In this document: in pieces, positions 33,889 through 41,752 of the stretch
Layout of the letters: each line of letters begins with the position of its first letter
Numbering within the stretch: position 1 is the first letter of the stretch
Notes under the pieces: model-generated
What the model was told of the DNA's origin: nothing
The model's input: only the letters and a program-made list of their open reading frames with translations
Database searches by the model: none
Position numbers and translations under genes: made by a program
DNA from: Stutzerimonas stutzeri
Lineage (GTDB): Bacteria; Pseudomonadota; Gammaproteobacteria; Pseudomonadales; Pseudomonadaceae
NCBI RefSeq assembly: GCF_024448695.1
Contig: NZ_JAMOHY010000024.1
Coordinates: 1 to 48,930, forward strand
DNA: 48,930 nt
Direction of reading: 5' to 3'

Positions 33889-34557
33889 TCAGTCGTCGCC
33901 ACCCATGATGCCCATCAACTGCAGCAGGCTGATGAACAGGTTGTACAGCGAAACGTACAGGCCGATGGTGGCCATGATGTAGTTGCGCTCGCCGCCGTGA
34001 ATGATGGCGCTGGTCTGGTAGAGGATGCAGACCGAGGAGAACAGCACGAAGCCGGCGCTGATCGCCAGTTGCAGACCGCTGATCTGGAAGAAAAAGCTGG
34101 CGATCATGGCGCCCAGCAGGACGAAGAAGCCGGCGGTGATGAAGCCGCTGAGAAAACTCATGTCCTTGCGGGTGATCAGTACGAATGCAGACAGACCGAA
34201 GAACACCAGCGCCGTCATTGACAGGGCCGAGGCGATAAGCTCGCCGCCGCTGGCCATGCCCAGGTACATGTTCAGGATGGGACCGAGCGTGTAGCCCATG
34301 AAGCCGGTCAGGGCGAACGTTGAAACCAGGCCCCAGACCGAATTGCGCAGCTTCGCGGTGAGGAAAAACAGACCGTAGAAACCGATCAGCACAACGAAGA
34401 TGTTCGGATAAGCGGCATTGGCCTGCATGGCCATGTAGGCGACCAGTGCGCTGAAGCCCAGCGTAAGGGCCAGCAGGCCATAGGTATTGCGCAAGACACG
34501 GCTGACTTCCCGTTGTTCGACCTGCGTGTGCGTAGATGCGTACTGTTGCTTGAGCAT
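33889..34557 (-). CDS. Bax inhibitor-1/YccA family inner-membrane protein
   Basis: A 222-residue protein with seven predicted membrane helices and the BI-1 signature in the middle ([17 protein letters not shown]) and near the end ([21 protein letters not shown], then [22 protein letters not shown]). E. coli YccA interacts with and is degraded by FtsH, modulating its activity. The start is set at ATG 34557 ([12 protein letters not shown]), preceded by AGGAG; 26 further upstream codons are open but lack support. It lies beside tRNA-Ser, divergent from it. Confidence 0.92.
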   Translation of the reverse strand: MLKQQYASTHTQVEQREVSRVLRNTYGLLALTLGFSALVAYMAMQANAAYPNIFVVLIGFYGLFFLTAKLRNSVWGLVSTFALTGFMGYTLGPILNMYLGMASGGELIASALSMTALVFFGLSAFVLITRKDMSFLSGFITAGFFVLLGAMIASFFFQISGLQLAISAGFVLFSSVCILYQTSAIIHGGERNYIMATIGLYVSLYNLFISLLQLMGIMGGDD

Positions 34558-34641
34558 TGCGACACTCCTGTAAATGTATTCAGCCCGAGGTGAATTGTCC
34601 CGGATCATAGCAGAGCTTTTGTTACCAGCTGACAACAGAGT

Positions 34642-34669
34642 TTGACAGTGTGTTTCGTTCCGGTACTAT
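34642..34669 (+). promoter_or_regulatory. sigma70 promoter of tRNA-Ser
   Basis: Perfect -35 TTGACA (34642-34647), 16-base spacer, TACTAT (34664-34669), then a GC-rich discriminator GCGCCC before the start site. The tRNA begins 16 bases after the -10 box. A GC-rich discriminator is typical of stringently controlled stable-RNA promoters. Confidence 0.8.
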
Positions 34670-34685
34670 TGCGCCCGCTCTCTGC

Positions 34686-34775
34686 GGAGGAGTGGCAGAG
34701 CGGTTGAATGCAACGGTCTTGAAAACCGTCGAAGGGGAAACTCTTCCGTGAGTTCGAATCTCACCTCCTCCGCCA
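34686..34775 (+). tRNA. tRNA-Ser (anticodon UGA)
   Basis: A 90-base type II tRNA. The acceptor stem GGAGGAG pairs with CTCCTCC, the discriminator is G, and CCA is encoded. The anticodon stem ACGGT/ACCGT holds loop CTTGAAA with anticodon TGA at 34720-34722, reading UCN codons. A long variable arm (GAAGGGGAAACTCTTC) and T-arm GTGAGTTCGAATCTCAC follow. Its 3' half is the likely attachment site of the prophage that follows. Confidence 0.97.
34751..34775 (+). other. probable attL core in the 3' end of tRNA-Ser
   Basis: The prophage begins directly after the tRNA, so its attachment core should lie in the T-arm/acceptor region, restored on integration. The exact core cannot be defined without the right junction, which is outside the window. 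I recall that phage phiCTX of P. aeruginosa uses the 3' end of a tRNA-Ser gene. Confidence 0.55.
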
Positions 34776-34787
34776 TATCGCGAACTG

Positions 34788-34810
34788 AAGGCCCCGTATT
34801 CCGGGGCCTT
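34788..34810 (+). terminator. terminator downstream of tRNA-Ser
   Basis: AAGGCCCCG (34788-34796) pairs with CGGGGCCTT (34802-34810) around a 5-base loop. It lies 12 bases beyond the tRNA. If the att core is within the tRNA, this terminator was brought in by the phage. Confidence 0.75.
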
Positions 34811-34837
34811 CGGCGTTTCAGGGCATGGGAAATTAGC

Positions 34838-34874
34838 GAGAGAGTGTTCCCATACTGTTCCCAAGAGAGAGTGT
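34838..34874. repeat. nested direct repeats beside the attachment site
   Basis: TGTTCCCA occurs at 34845-34852 and 34856-34863 (11 bases apart, one helical turn), and GAGAGAGTGT flanks them at 34838-34847 and 34865-34874. The arrangement looks like recombinase core-type or accessory protein sites. Confidence 0.6.
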
Positions 34875-34938
34875 GCGGCGGGTGCAAAAAGCCCGCCCCG
34901 AGGTGATGGTCGCGATTTTGGTTGACCCATCGAAAACG

Positions 34939-35212
34939 GGTAATTTAGGTAATCGCCATTCTGAAACGGCTGTAAGTCCTTTAAAATCAATGCCTTGAAG
35001 AGATTTGTTAAAGGTAAGAATAGGGTAATAAATTAGTAATCGAATTACCTAAATCACCGGTCAGCAGCTTGAAAAGCAGAGCCCTTTGAAATCAGGCACT
35101 TACAGAAAAATTACCTTTTGCCTTACCTCAAATTACCTTTCCAGGTAATCGCTCAAGCCCAGCAAATACGTGGCTTACAGCCGTGAAAATCCCGGCGCTT
35201 ACCAAAATTACC
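34939..35212. repeat. phased cluster of GGTAAT-type hexamers
   Basis: Exact GGTAAT or its complement at 34939, 34948, 35024, 35044, 35110, 35132, 35144 and 35207; near-matches (GGTAAG/CTTACC) at 35013, 35122 and 35198, and AGTAAT at 35035. Within groups the steps are 9-12 bases, close to a helical turn (35013, 35024, 35035 at exactly 11). Eight exact copies in 274 bases compares with about 0.13 expected by chance. Candidate integrase arm-type sites, excisionase/Cox sites or replication iterons. Confidence 0.75.
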
Positions 35213-35382
35213 CATTTACGGAATCGGTTCTGAATTCTGAGGCCGTGGGCGCTTGCGTGTGAGGCGTACCCTCGCAGGGTTCCGCAGGTATTTCCTCCAT
35301 GCCGATCATCCCGCCATCGCAGGCGCTGGGCCGCCTGGGGCAGGGTGCAGGGCTGCAGTGAAAGGGACCTCTTTAGCCCGCA

Positions 35383-35420
35383 GGTGAGGTGGGGGGACAA
35401 CGGCGCGCGCCGGGTGGTGG
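35383..35420. other. candidate cos site of the P2-type phage
   Basis: The stretch beginning GGTGAGGTGGGGGGACAA, then a 10-bp palindrome GGCGCGCGCC (35402-35411) and GGGTGGTGG, resembles the P2 cohesive end as I remember it (GGCGAGGCGGGGAAAGCAC followed by GCGCGC). It is located, as in P2, between the left end and gene Q. A further palindrome CGACCGGTCG is at 35441-35450. Confidence 0.6.
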
Positions 35421-35653
35421 CTGGGTCTGGGTGCGCTGGCCGACCGGTCGCGGTTGGCTGCTGGTGACATGGGTGGTGCTCGGCGGCCGGTCAGCGGGCG
35501 CCGACCTATCACGTTGGTGCTGGTATGGCTGCAGGCCGCATGAATGCTGGGTTTCGGCCCTTTAAAGATGGACTCGAAAGGCTCTTTTTGGTATGGTTTG
35601 CTGGGGCCTTGCTTGCTTAGAGGCCGGCGAAAACGTCTCGCGCACAGGCACAA

Positions 35654-35675
35654 AAAAACCGCACGGGAGCGGCTT
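35654..35675 (-). terminator. leftward terminator left of the phage Q-side genes
   Basis: Read leftward: AAGCCGC, 6-base loop TCCCGT, GCGGTT followed by a T-run (A-run at 35652-35658 on the plus strand); one G-T wobble. It would end leftward transcription from P-Q before cos and the attachment site. Confidence 0.65.
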
Positions 35676-35801
35676 TGTTTGTAGCTAGAGTTTTGTGCTG
35701 GCTACTACCGCTCCGGTCGAGCGGCAGCAGGAGCGGCTACGGTTGCATTAGCCAAATCGACGAACGCTCCTATGCTTCACATCTTGGACAAAGGATTTGT
35801 C

Positions 35802-36080
35802 ATGATGAAACGGATACGGCAGCCCGAGGCGATGGCCCTCGTACAAGAACACTTCCGGCCACTGCGGTTCATTGCCGAAATGGATTCCCCAGGAACCATA
35901 CATGCCATGCTGCTGAACCTTCAGACCGGCGACTCGCTGGTCCTGACAGGCATCCCGTGCGGCATAACGCTGTCGCGTGAGGAGTTGGCTGTTCTGATCA
36001 CCACAATCGAACTTGATATCGCTGCCCTGAGGCCGAACTTGGTCAATTCTTGGCGGGCAACTCGAAAGGCCGGAACCTAA
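35802..36080 (+). CDS. DUF1652-like small protein, phage-borne
   Basis: A 92-residue protein (MMKRIRQPEAMALVQEHFRPL..., LNLQTGDSLVLTGIPCG, LSREELAVLITTIELDIAALRP). The pattern of an N-terminal helix, short strands ending in LTGI and a C-terminal helix resembles the Pseudomonas DUF1652 family, which has no known function. ATG 35802 has AAAGGA 7 bases upstream. Its 3' end overlaps the convergent portal gene by 38 bases. It sits between cos and gene Q, where P2-like phages carry optional cargo (moron) genes. The family call is from memory. Confidence 0.55.
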   Translation: MMKRIRQPEAMALVQEHFRPLRFIAEMDSPGTIHAMLLNLQTGDSLVLTGIPCGITLSREELAVLITTIELDIAALRPNLVNSWRATRKAGT

Positions 36081-37044
36081 TCACCTCATCCCCAACCCAC
36101 TCGTTCACCTGCTGCAGCCTTGCCTGAATCGGCTCCAGCTCGTTGACGGCCCACACCTCGGCGGCCTCGCGCAGTGAGCCGAAGCCGCCGGCGTTCTGCG
36201 GCACGATGCCCATCAGCTGGGGCGGGATGCGCAGTGCGGCCAGCAGGTCGTCGCGGCTGATGTTCTTGATCGAACCAAATTCATCCTTCGCCGCGACCTC
36301 GCTCACGGGTATCAGCTGAATGCCTTCCTTCTTACCGCCAGGCGCGTAGACGAACAGGTTGCGAAAGTTGCCCGGGCCCTTGGCCGATTTCAGCGCGGTG
36401 CGCAGCTCATCGATGTCTTCCTCTTTCTGTGCCGCGTCGGTCATGTACATGATGAAGCCCGCGTGACTGCCGTTCTGGTAGTAGCGCCGGCGGAAGAGGG
36501 TGGCCGACTCGTTGAGCAACGCGCTTTGCAGTGCAGACAGCCATTCCGGCATGCCGTACACCTCCTGGTTGATATCCGCTTCGCGCAGATGGCAGATCGT
36601 GCCCGGGGCAAATTCATGTTCGTCCCGCCAGCCGCGCACCTGGTAGTAAGTTTCCAGATCCGCGCCGCGGCGCATGTACTTGGCCAGCGTTGGCTGAAGA
36701 CTCAGGGTTTGCCCGAGCATGTTGCGTCGGCGCTCCAAGTAGGCATTGCCGCACCACAACCAATCCAGGGCGAACTGGCCGAACGCCTGCCGGCTCAGCA
36801 ATCGGTGCGGAATAAAGGTCCGCTCGAGCATGTTGCGCTTGAAGTTCAGCCCGCTCTGGAGAAACACGCTCGCCCGGGTCGACTTCGCCAGCCCATCCAG
36901 CGACAGCGGCGGCTCGTACCAGCGGCCATTCAGCCAGCACTCCAGATAGTCGAGCAGCTCGCGGCCATCCAACACCGGCATCGGATCGCCGAAGGTGAAA
37001 GCCTCGATGCCCTGGGCAGGTGCGGCGGCAATGTCAGTAGTCAT
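36043..37044 (-). CDS. Q: phage portal protein (P2 gpQ family, PBSX type)
   Basis: Forms the dodecameric vertex through which DNA is packaged and ejected. 333 residues, near the P2 length. Recognisable segments are FGDPMPVLDGRELLDYLECWLNGRWYEPPLS, FALDWLWCGNAYLERRRN, GTICHLREADINQEVYGMPEW and LLAALRIPPQLMGIVPQNAGGFGSL. The start codon shares one base with the terminase stop (TGATG), coupling Q to P on the leftward transcript. Its 3' end overlaps the DUF1652-like gene on the other strand. Confidence 0.95.
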   Translation of the reverse strand: MTTDIAAAPAQGIEAFTFGDPMPVLDGRELLDYLECWLNGRWYEPPLSLDGLAKSTRASVFLQSGLNFKRNMLERTFIPHRLLSRQAFGQFALDWLWCGNAYLERRRNMLGQTLSLQPTLAKYMRRGADLETYYQVRGWRDEHEFAPGTICHLREADINQEVYGMPEWLSALQSALLNESATLFRRRYYQNGSHAGFIMYMTDAAQKEEDIDELRTALKSAKGPGNFRNLFVYAPGGKKEGIQLIPVSEVAAKDEFGSIKNISRDDLLAALRIPPQLMGIVPQNAGGFGSLREAAEVWAVNELEPIQARLQQVNEWVGDEVIRFRPFELPAKN

Positions 37045-38807
37045 CAGAATCTCTCCATAAAGCTGGTGTTCTGGGCGGTCATGCCCTCGAGCGGTTCGTT
37101 GTGCAGGGCATGGAACAGCGCCCAGGCCAGATCGGCGTGGCCGGTTTCGTCGGTGCGCCCGGCGGTGTACGTCATCTGCCGGCCGCTGGCAGTGGTGGTT
37201 TTGCGGATGGCCATCAGCGAGCTGGCGAGGTCCGTCCAGCCGGCATCGAACTCCAGCCGGCCCTTGTGGATCACGTCGTAGGCTTTCAGCACCAGGCGGG
37301 TCTTCACCTCGGGGCTATATGAGAAGGTCGTCAGTCCAGGGAAGAACGATTTCACTAGCTGCGCCACGCCCGAGCCCAAGCCCGTCATGTCGATACCGAT
37401 GTAGGTCACCCAATAGCGCAGCGTCACCCGGTGGATCGCCTCGGCCTGGGCGGCGAAATCCATCCCGCGGAACTGATGGCGCTCCAGCACTCGGAACTTG
37501 CCACCCGGTACCAGCGGCGGCGCGACAACCACCAGGCCGGCGCTGTCGCCGGTTTCGGCAGGGTCATAACCCACCCACACCTGGCGATCGCCAAAGGGCC
37601 GGTCTGCAAACGGCTTGTAGTCCTCATCCCACTCAATCCAGCTATCCACCATGCATGGCTGCAGCACGGCCAGCGGGAAGATCGAAGCGCCGTCATCCAC
37701 GAACTGACACATCAACAGGTTCTGGAAGGCCTCCGCGTCGTACTCCTGGCGCAGCTCTTCCAGGTCGAACAGGTCACAGCCGCGCGCCTCTGCATCAAGG
37801 ATGGTCACGATCTGTCGCCAGACCTTGTCTTCACACAGCCGGCCCTGCTGCAGCGCGTCGTGCGACACGTCGATATTGATCCGCTGCGCCGCCGGCTTGC
37901 CCTTGTTGAACCGCTCGCCGGTCCAGAACGAATAGGCCTCATGGGCCATGGAAGAGGGCGTCGAGAAGTAGGTGCGGCGGTACTGCTTCTGCATCGCCAT
38001 GCCGCTGGCCACCTTGTTCAGCTCGCGGAACTTGAACGTCCAGAAGAATTCATCGAAGTAAAAGTTGCCGTGGTAGCCCTGCGCCGTGCGCGCGTTGGTA
38101 CCCAGGAAGTGCAGCTCGGCGCCGTTGGCCAGAATGATCGGATCGCCGGTCAGCTCGATCTGGCACACCTCACGGGCGAACGCCTGGATATACGCTTTGA
38201 AAATGTGTGCCTGATTCTTCGAGGCGGAGAGGAAGATCTGATTGCGCCCGGTGATCAGTGCATCGAGCAACGCCTCGCGTGCGAAGTAGTAGGTCGCGCC
38301 GATCTGCCGGCTCTTGAGAATCGCCCGCGTGCGCTGATTGCCCGCCCGGTACCAGTCCAGCTGATAGCCAAAGCACCCATCACGGAACGCTTCCTCAAGC
38401 TTTTCGATGTCCTCTTCGCTGAACTCGTTTCGCTTCGGCGCCTTCTTCGGCCCCTCGTTGCGCTTGGCCAGGTTCGGGTTAAGGTCCGTTTCGGTACCGC
38501 CACCCTTGAACCGCTCGATGCGCGCCTGCCGCTCCAGTTGCCGGTGCAGCAGGTCGATTTCCTTGAAGTCGCCGCCGCTCTTGCCGTCTTTCAGGATCAG
38601 CTGAACCAGCCGCGCCTCCAGCGCACCGCCAATCCGCTCGACGTTGTCGGCCCGGTCCCACTCGTCGCGGGTTTTCCAGCTGTGGACGGTTTTTTCCTTC
38701 TCGTCCAGGTAGTCGGCGATATCCGTGATGCGCCAGCCCGTCCAGTACAAAAACTTGGCCTGGCGGCGGTTATCACGTTGGGCGGGGAGTTCGGCAGGTG
38801 CATTCAT
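37044..38807 (-). CDS. P: phage terminase ATPase (large) subunit, P2 gpP family
   Basis: The 587-residue packaging motor. An N-terminal helix-turn-helix region (ITDIADYLDEKEKTVHSWKTRDEW, residues 27-50) resembles Terminase_5. The ATPase has a Walker A-like KSRQIGATY (165-173) and Walker B FYFDEF (249-254). The C-terminal nuclease-like region shows VGYDPAETGDSAG and YIGIDMTGLGSGV, supplying acidic residues. In P2 gpP and gpM together cut at cos. Translation of Q is coupled to this gene. Confidence 0.95.
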   Translation of the reverse strand: MNAPAELPAQRDNRRQAKFLYWTGWRITDIADYLDEKEKTVHSWKTRDEWDRADNVERIGGALEARLVQLILKDGKSGGDFKEIDLLHRQLERQARIERFKGGGTETDLNPNLAKRNEGPKKAPKRNEFSEEDIEKLEEAFRDGCFGYQLDWYRAGNQRTRAILKSRQIGATYYFAREALLDALITGRNQIFLSASKNQAHIFKAYIQAFAREVCQIELTGDPIILANGAELHFLGTNARTAQGYHGNFYFDEFFWTFKFRELNKVASGMAMQKQYRRTYFSTPSSMAHEAYSFWTGERFNKGKPAAQRINIDVSHDALQQGRLCEDKVWRQIVTILDAEARGCDLFDLEELRQEYDAEAFQNLLMCQFVDDGASIFPLAVLQPCMVDSWIEWDEDYKPFADRPFGDRQVWVGYDPAETGDSAGLVVVAPPLVPGGKFRVLERHQFRGMDFAAQAEAIHRVTLRYWVTYIGIDMTGLGSGVAQLVKSFFPGLTTFSYSPEVKTRLVLKAYDVIHKGRLEFDAGWTDLASSLMAIRKTTTASGRQMTYTAGRTDETGHADLAWALFHALHNEPLEGMTAQNTSFMERF

Positions 38808-38958
38808 GGCGCAGATGGTGTCGCCCGCGCGCGTAGCCTGTTAGCGCCTCACCCTGTACCTGCCTCCCATCCACAGCAGGCACATTGCCCGCATCGCGCG
38901 GCGTGCCGACCATGCCCCTCAAAGCACCTGCACCCAGCAGCTACCGAGGACAAACCGC

Positions 38959-39801
38959 ATGGCCGCCAACGCCACCAAGCCCGAGAAGAAATTCCGCTCC
39001 AAGATGTTCCGCATCGCAGTCGAAGGCGCGACCACCGATGGCCGCACCATCGAACGCAGCTGGATTGAGGACATGGCCGCCCAGTACAGCCCCAACACCT
39101 ACGGTGCACGCCTCAACTGCGAGCACATCAAAGGCTACTGGCCGGGCGGCGAGTTCGGTGCCTACGGCGACGTGCTGGCGCTCAAGGCAGAGGAAGTCGA
39201 GATCGCCGGCGAGAAGAAGCTTGCCCTCTACGCCCAGATCGAGCCCAACGAGGCGCTGCTGGCCCTGAACAAAAAAGGCCAGAAGGTCTACACCTCGATC
39301 GAGGTCCAGCCCAAGTTCGCCGACACCGGCAAGGCCTACCTGATCGGCCTGGCCATCACCGACAGCCCCGCCAGCCTGGGCACCGATGCGCTGGAATTCA
39401 GCGCCAAGCACGGCACCCTGGCCCACCGCAAACAGCACCCGGACAACCTGTTCACCGCAGCCGAAGAGGCCGAGCTCGAATTCGAGGAGGTCACCGAGAA
39501 GCCCGGCGCCTTCGGGGATCTGGCCAACCGCGTCAAGGCCCTCTTCACCAAGGGCAAGGAGGTCGACGGCCAGTTCGCCGAGATCGGCGAAGCCGTCACC
39601 GCCCTGGTGGAGTTTGCCGAAAAGCAGCAGACCAGCCTGGAGAAGCACAGCGCCGACGCCACTGCCCTGAGCGAAAAGGTCACCCAGCTCGAAGCAACCG
39701 TCACCGAGCTGACCGCAAAGCTCGGCAGCACCCAAGACCACAGCCAACAGCAGCGCCCGGCGGTGTCGGGCAGCAACGGCCAGATAAAGACCTCGTTCTG
39801 A
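38959..39801 (+). CDS. O: capsid scaffolding protein with serine protease domain (gpO)
   Basis: A 280-residue protein: an N-terminal self-cleaving protease followed by a coiled-coil scaffold (about 215-260, EKQQTSLEKHSADATALSEKVTQLEATVTELTAK split by position). Candidate catalytic residues D27, H56 (in LNCEHIKGYWP) and S113 (in VYTSIEVQP) have nearly the spacing I recall for the P2 triad D19-H48-S107. It starts the rightward late operon, divergent from P across 151 bases. GAGGA precedes the start. Confidence 0.93.
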   Translation: MAANATKPEKKFRSKMFRIAVEGATTDGRTIERSWIEDMAAQYSPNTYGARLNCEHIKGYWPGGEFGAYGDVLALKAEEVEIAGEKKLALYAQIEPNEALLALNKKGQKVYTSIEVQPKFADTGKAYLIGLAITDSPASLGTDALEFSAKHGTLAHRKQHPDNLFTAAEEAELEFEEVTEKPGAFGDLANRVKALFTKGKEVDGQFAEIGEAVTALVEFAEKQQTSLEKHSADATALSEKVTQLEATVTELTAKLGSTQDHSQQQRPAVSGSNGQIKTSF

Positions 39802-39838
39802 GCCGCGCCTCACACCCAATTAGCCCCGGAGATCCACC

Positions 39839-40912
39839 ATGCGTAACGAAACTCGTCTTGTCTTCACCGCCCTGGCTGTGCAAATCGCACTGCTCAACGG
39901 CGTCGCCAGCGCTGCCGAGAAATTCACCGTTGCACCGTCCGTGCAACAAACCCTGGAAACCGCCGTTCAGGAATCCAGCGCGTTCCTGAAAGCCATCAAC
40001 ATCATTGGCGTCGACGAGCAGACCGGCGAATCGCTGCTGCTGGGTGTCAACGGCCCTATCGCCAGCCGCACCAACACTGCTGCCGGCAACGAGCGCAACC
40101 CGAAAAACCACGCCAACCTCACCAAAGATGACTACGCGTGCAAGCAGACCAACTTCGATTCCGCATTCCCCTATGCGCTGATTGACGCCTGGGCGAAATT
40201 CCCTGATTTCCAGGTCCGTCTGAGCAATGCCATCGCCCACCGCCAGGCGCTGGACCGCATCATGATCGGCTGGAACGGTACCAGTGCCGCCGCCGCCACC
40301 AACCTCGCCACCAGTCCGCTGCTGCAGGATGTCAACGTCGGTTGGCTGGCCAAGATCCGCACCAAGGCCGCAGCTCAGGTCATCGACGAAGGCGTCGAGG
40401 ACTCCGGAAAGGTCACCGTAGGCGGCACCAAGGTCATCAAAGTGGCCGGTGTAGACACCGAAATCGGCGGCGACTATCAGACCCTGGATGGTCTGGTCTT
40501 CGATGCCATTCAAATGCTGGCCCCGCACCACCGCAGCCGTCCGGACCTGGTTGTCATCGTGGCACGCAACCTGATGCACGAAAAACTGCTCAAGGCGGTA
40601 GAAAAAGGTGCCGCCTCGAACGTCGAGGAAAACGCGGCCCAAGAGATCGTCAGCCGTGCCCGCCTGGGCGGCCTGCCCGTGGTGGATGCTCCGTTCTTCC
40701 CCGATGGCACCGTGCTGGTCACAACCCTCAGCAACCTGTCGATTTATTACCAGAACGGCGCCCGGCGTCGTCACCTGATGGACGAGCCCAAGCTCGACCG
40801 CATCGCCGACTACCAGTCCAGCAACGATGCCTATGTCATCGAGGATTTCCAGCTGGTTGCCCTGGTGGAAAACATCGAGGCCATGACCTACCCGTCACCG
40901 ACTGAGGCATAA
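39839..40912 (+). CDS. N: phage major capsid protein (P2 gpN family)
   Basis: 357 residues, identical in length to P2 gpN. The N-terminal region removed on maturation (MRNETRLVFTALAVQIALLNGV) precedes the conserved KFTVAPSVQQTLETAVQESS. Other matches are VNGPIASRTNT, LIDAWAKFPDFQVRLSNAI, LQDVNVGWLAKIR and LSNLSIYYQNGARRR. HK97-like fold expected. The N-terminus looks hydrophobic but is a capsid propeptide, not a signal peptide. Confidence 0.96.
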   Translation: MRNETRLVFTALAVQIALLNGVASAAEKFTVAPSVQQTLETAVQESSAFLKAINIIGVDEQTGESLLLGVNGPIASRTNTAAGNERNPKNHANLTKDDYACKQTNFDSAFPYALIDAWAKFPDFQVRLSNAIAHRQALDRIMIGWNGTSAAAATNLATSPLLQDVNVGWLAKIRTKAAAQVIDEGVEDSGKVTVGGTKVIKVAGVDTEIGGDYQTLDGLVFDAIQMLAPHHRSRPDLVVIVARNLMHEKLLKAVEKGAASNVEENAAQEIVSRARLGGLPVVDAPFFPDGTVLVTTLSNLSIYYQNGARRRHLMDEPKLDRIADYQSSNDAYVIEDFQLVALVENIEAMTYPSPTEA

Positions 40913-40915
40913 GCC

Positions 40916-41737
40916 ATGGCCCTGACTCTCGCCCAACGCACCCAGCTGCGCAAACGCGCAGCCCTGCAGGCCGCTGAGGCAGCGCCAGAGCGGTCCATGG
41001 CTGGCGCCACTGCCTATGAACAGCAGCTGCTGCAACTCAACCAGGACCGGCTGCGCCTCAAGCAGGTGCAGTCGGAGCAGGGCAAGGCCGAGCTCAAGCG
41101 CCTGCTGATTCCGGCCTACGCGCCCTACATCGAAGGCGTGCTGTCCGCCGGCAACGGCGCCCAGGATGACGTGCTCACCACCCTCATGGTCTGGAGCATC
41201 GATGCCGGCGACTTCGTCAGCGCGCTGAACATTGGCCGTTACGTGCTCCAGCACAACCTGAAAATGCCCGACCGTTTCGCACGCACCACTGGCTGCCTGC
41301 TGGCCGAGGAAGTGGCCAACGCCGCACTCAAGCAGCAAAAGGCCGGCGAGCTGTTCGACCGCTTCGTTTTGACGCTGGCAGCGGACATCACTGCCGAGCA
41401 CGACATGCCCGACCAGGCCCGAGCCAAGTTGCACCTTGCCCTGGGCAAGGCCTACCTGGCCGAACTGGACGAGGCCGCACCGAATGCCGAGGGCCTGGAA
41501 GAAGCCCGCGCCAATCTGGCCCGCGCCATCGACCTGCACAGCAACTGCGGCGGCAAAAAAGATCTGGAGCGCGTTGATCGACTCCTGAAGAAACACGCGG
41601 AAAGCAAGCCAACCGAAACCGGTACCGGCAAGCCACCGGTCGACGAGACCGCCAACCCCGACCAGGGCGCAGGCGATCAAACCGACCCAGGCGAGCAGGG
41701 CACCGACTCCGGTACCGGCGCGCCACCCGCTAACTGA
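40916..41737 (+). CDS. M: terminase endonuclease (small) subunit, gpM family
   Basis: 273 residues, following N after 3 bases. The N-terminal LTLAQRTQLRKRAALQAAEA, then AYEQQLLQLNQDRLRLKQVQSEQGKAELKRLLIPAYAPYIEGVL and DDVLTTLMVWSIDAGDF, match the P2 gpM family, which cuts cos together with gpP. The C-terminal 45 residues are a low-complexity Thr/Gly/Pro/Asp-rich tail that makes it somewhat longer than P2 M. An interrupted inverted repeat lies just downstream. Confidence 0.92.
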   Translation: MALTLAQRTQLRKRAALQAAEAAPERSMAGATAYEQQLLQLNQDRLRLKQVQSEQGKAELKRLLIPAYAPYIEGVLSAGNGAQDDVLTTLMVWSIDAGDFVSALNIGRYVLQHNLKMPDRFARTTGCLLAEEVANAALKQQKAGELFDRFVLTLAADITAEHDMPDQARAKLHLALGKAYLAELDEAAPNAEGLEEARANLARAIDLHSNCGGKKDLERVDRLLKKHAESKPTETGTGKPPVDETANPDQGAGDQTDPGEQGTDSGTGAPPAN

Positions 41738-41752
41738 GCGTCCCCCACGCAC

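Larger units (their letters stand above)
34776..35801. other. 1-kb non-coding segment between tRNA-Ser and first prophage gene
   Basis: No convincing gene is present. It contains, in order: a terminator (34788-34810), nested direct repeats (34838-34874), a phased cluster of GGTAAT-type motifs (34939-35212), a cos-like stretch with palindromes (35383-35450), and a leftward terminator (35654-35675). In phiCTX this slot, as I recall, holds the cytotoxin gene; here no toxin frame is present. Confidence 0.6.

Noticed and set aside
34622..34990. Leftward open frame running antisense through tRNA-Ser
   Set aside because: The GGEIRTHG... string is the translation of the tRNA complement, a frequent false protein; only the WEQYGN part was kept as a weak hint in a finding.
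35306..35653. Possible cytotoxin or cargo reading frame in the attL-cos slot
   Set aside because: The leftward 115-residue frame is Pro/Arg-rich with no toxin or membrane features and covers the cos-like palindromes; most likely non-coding.
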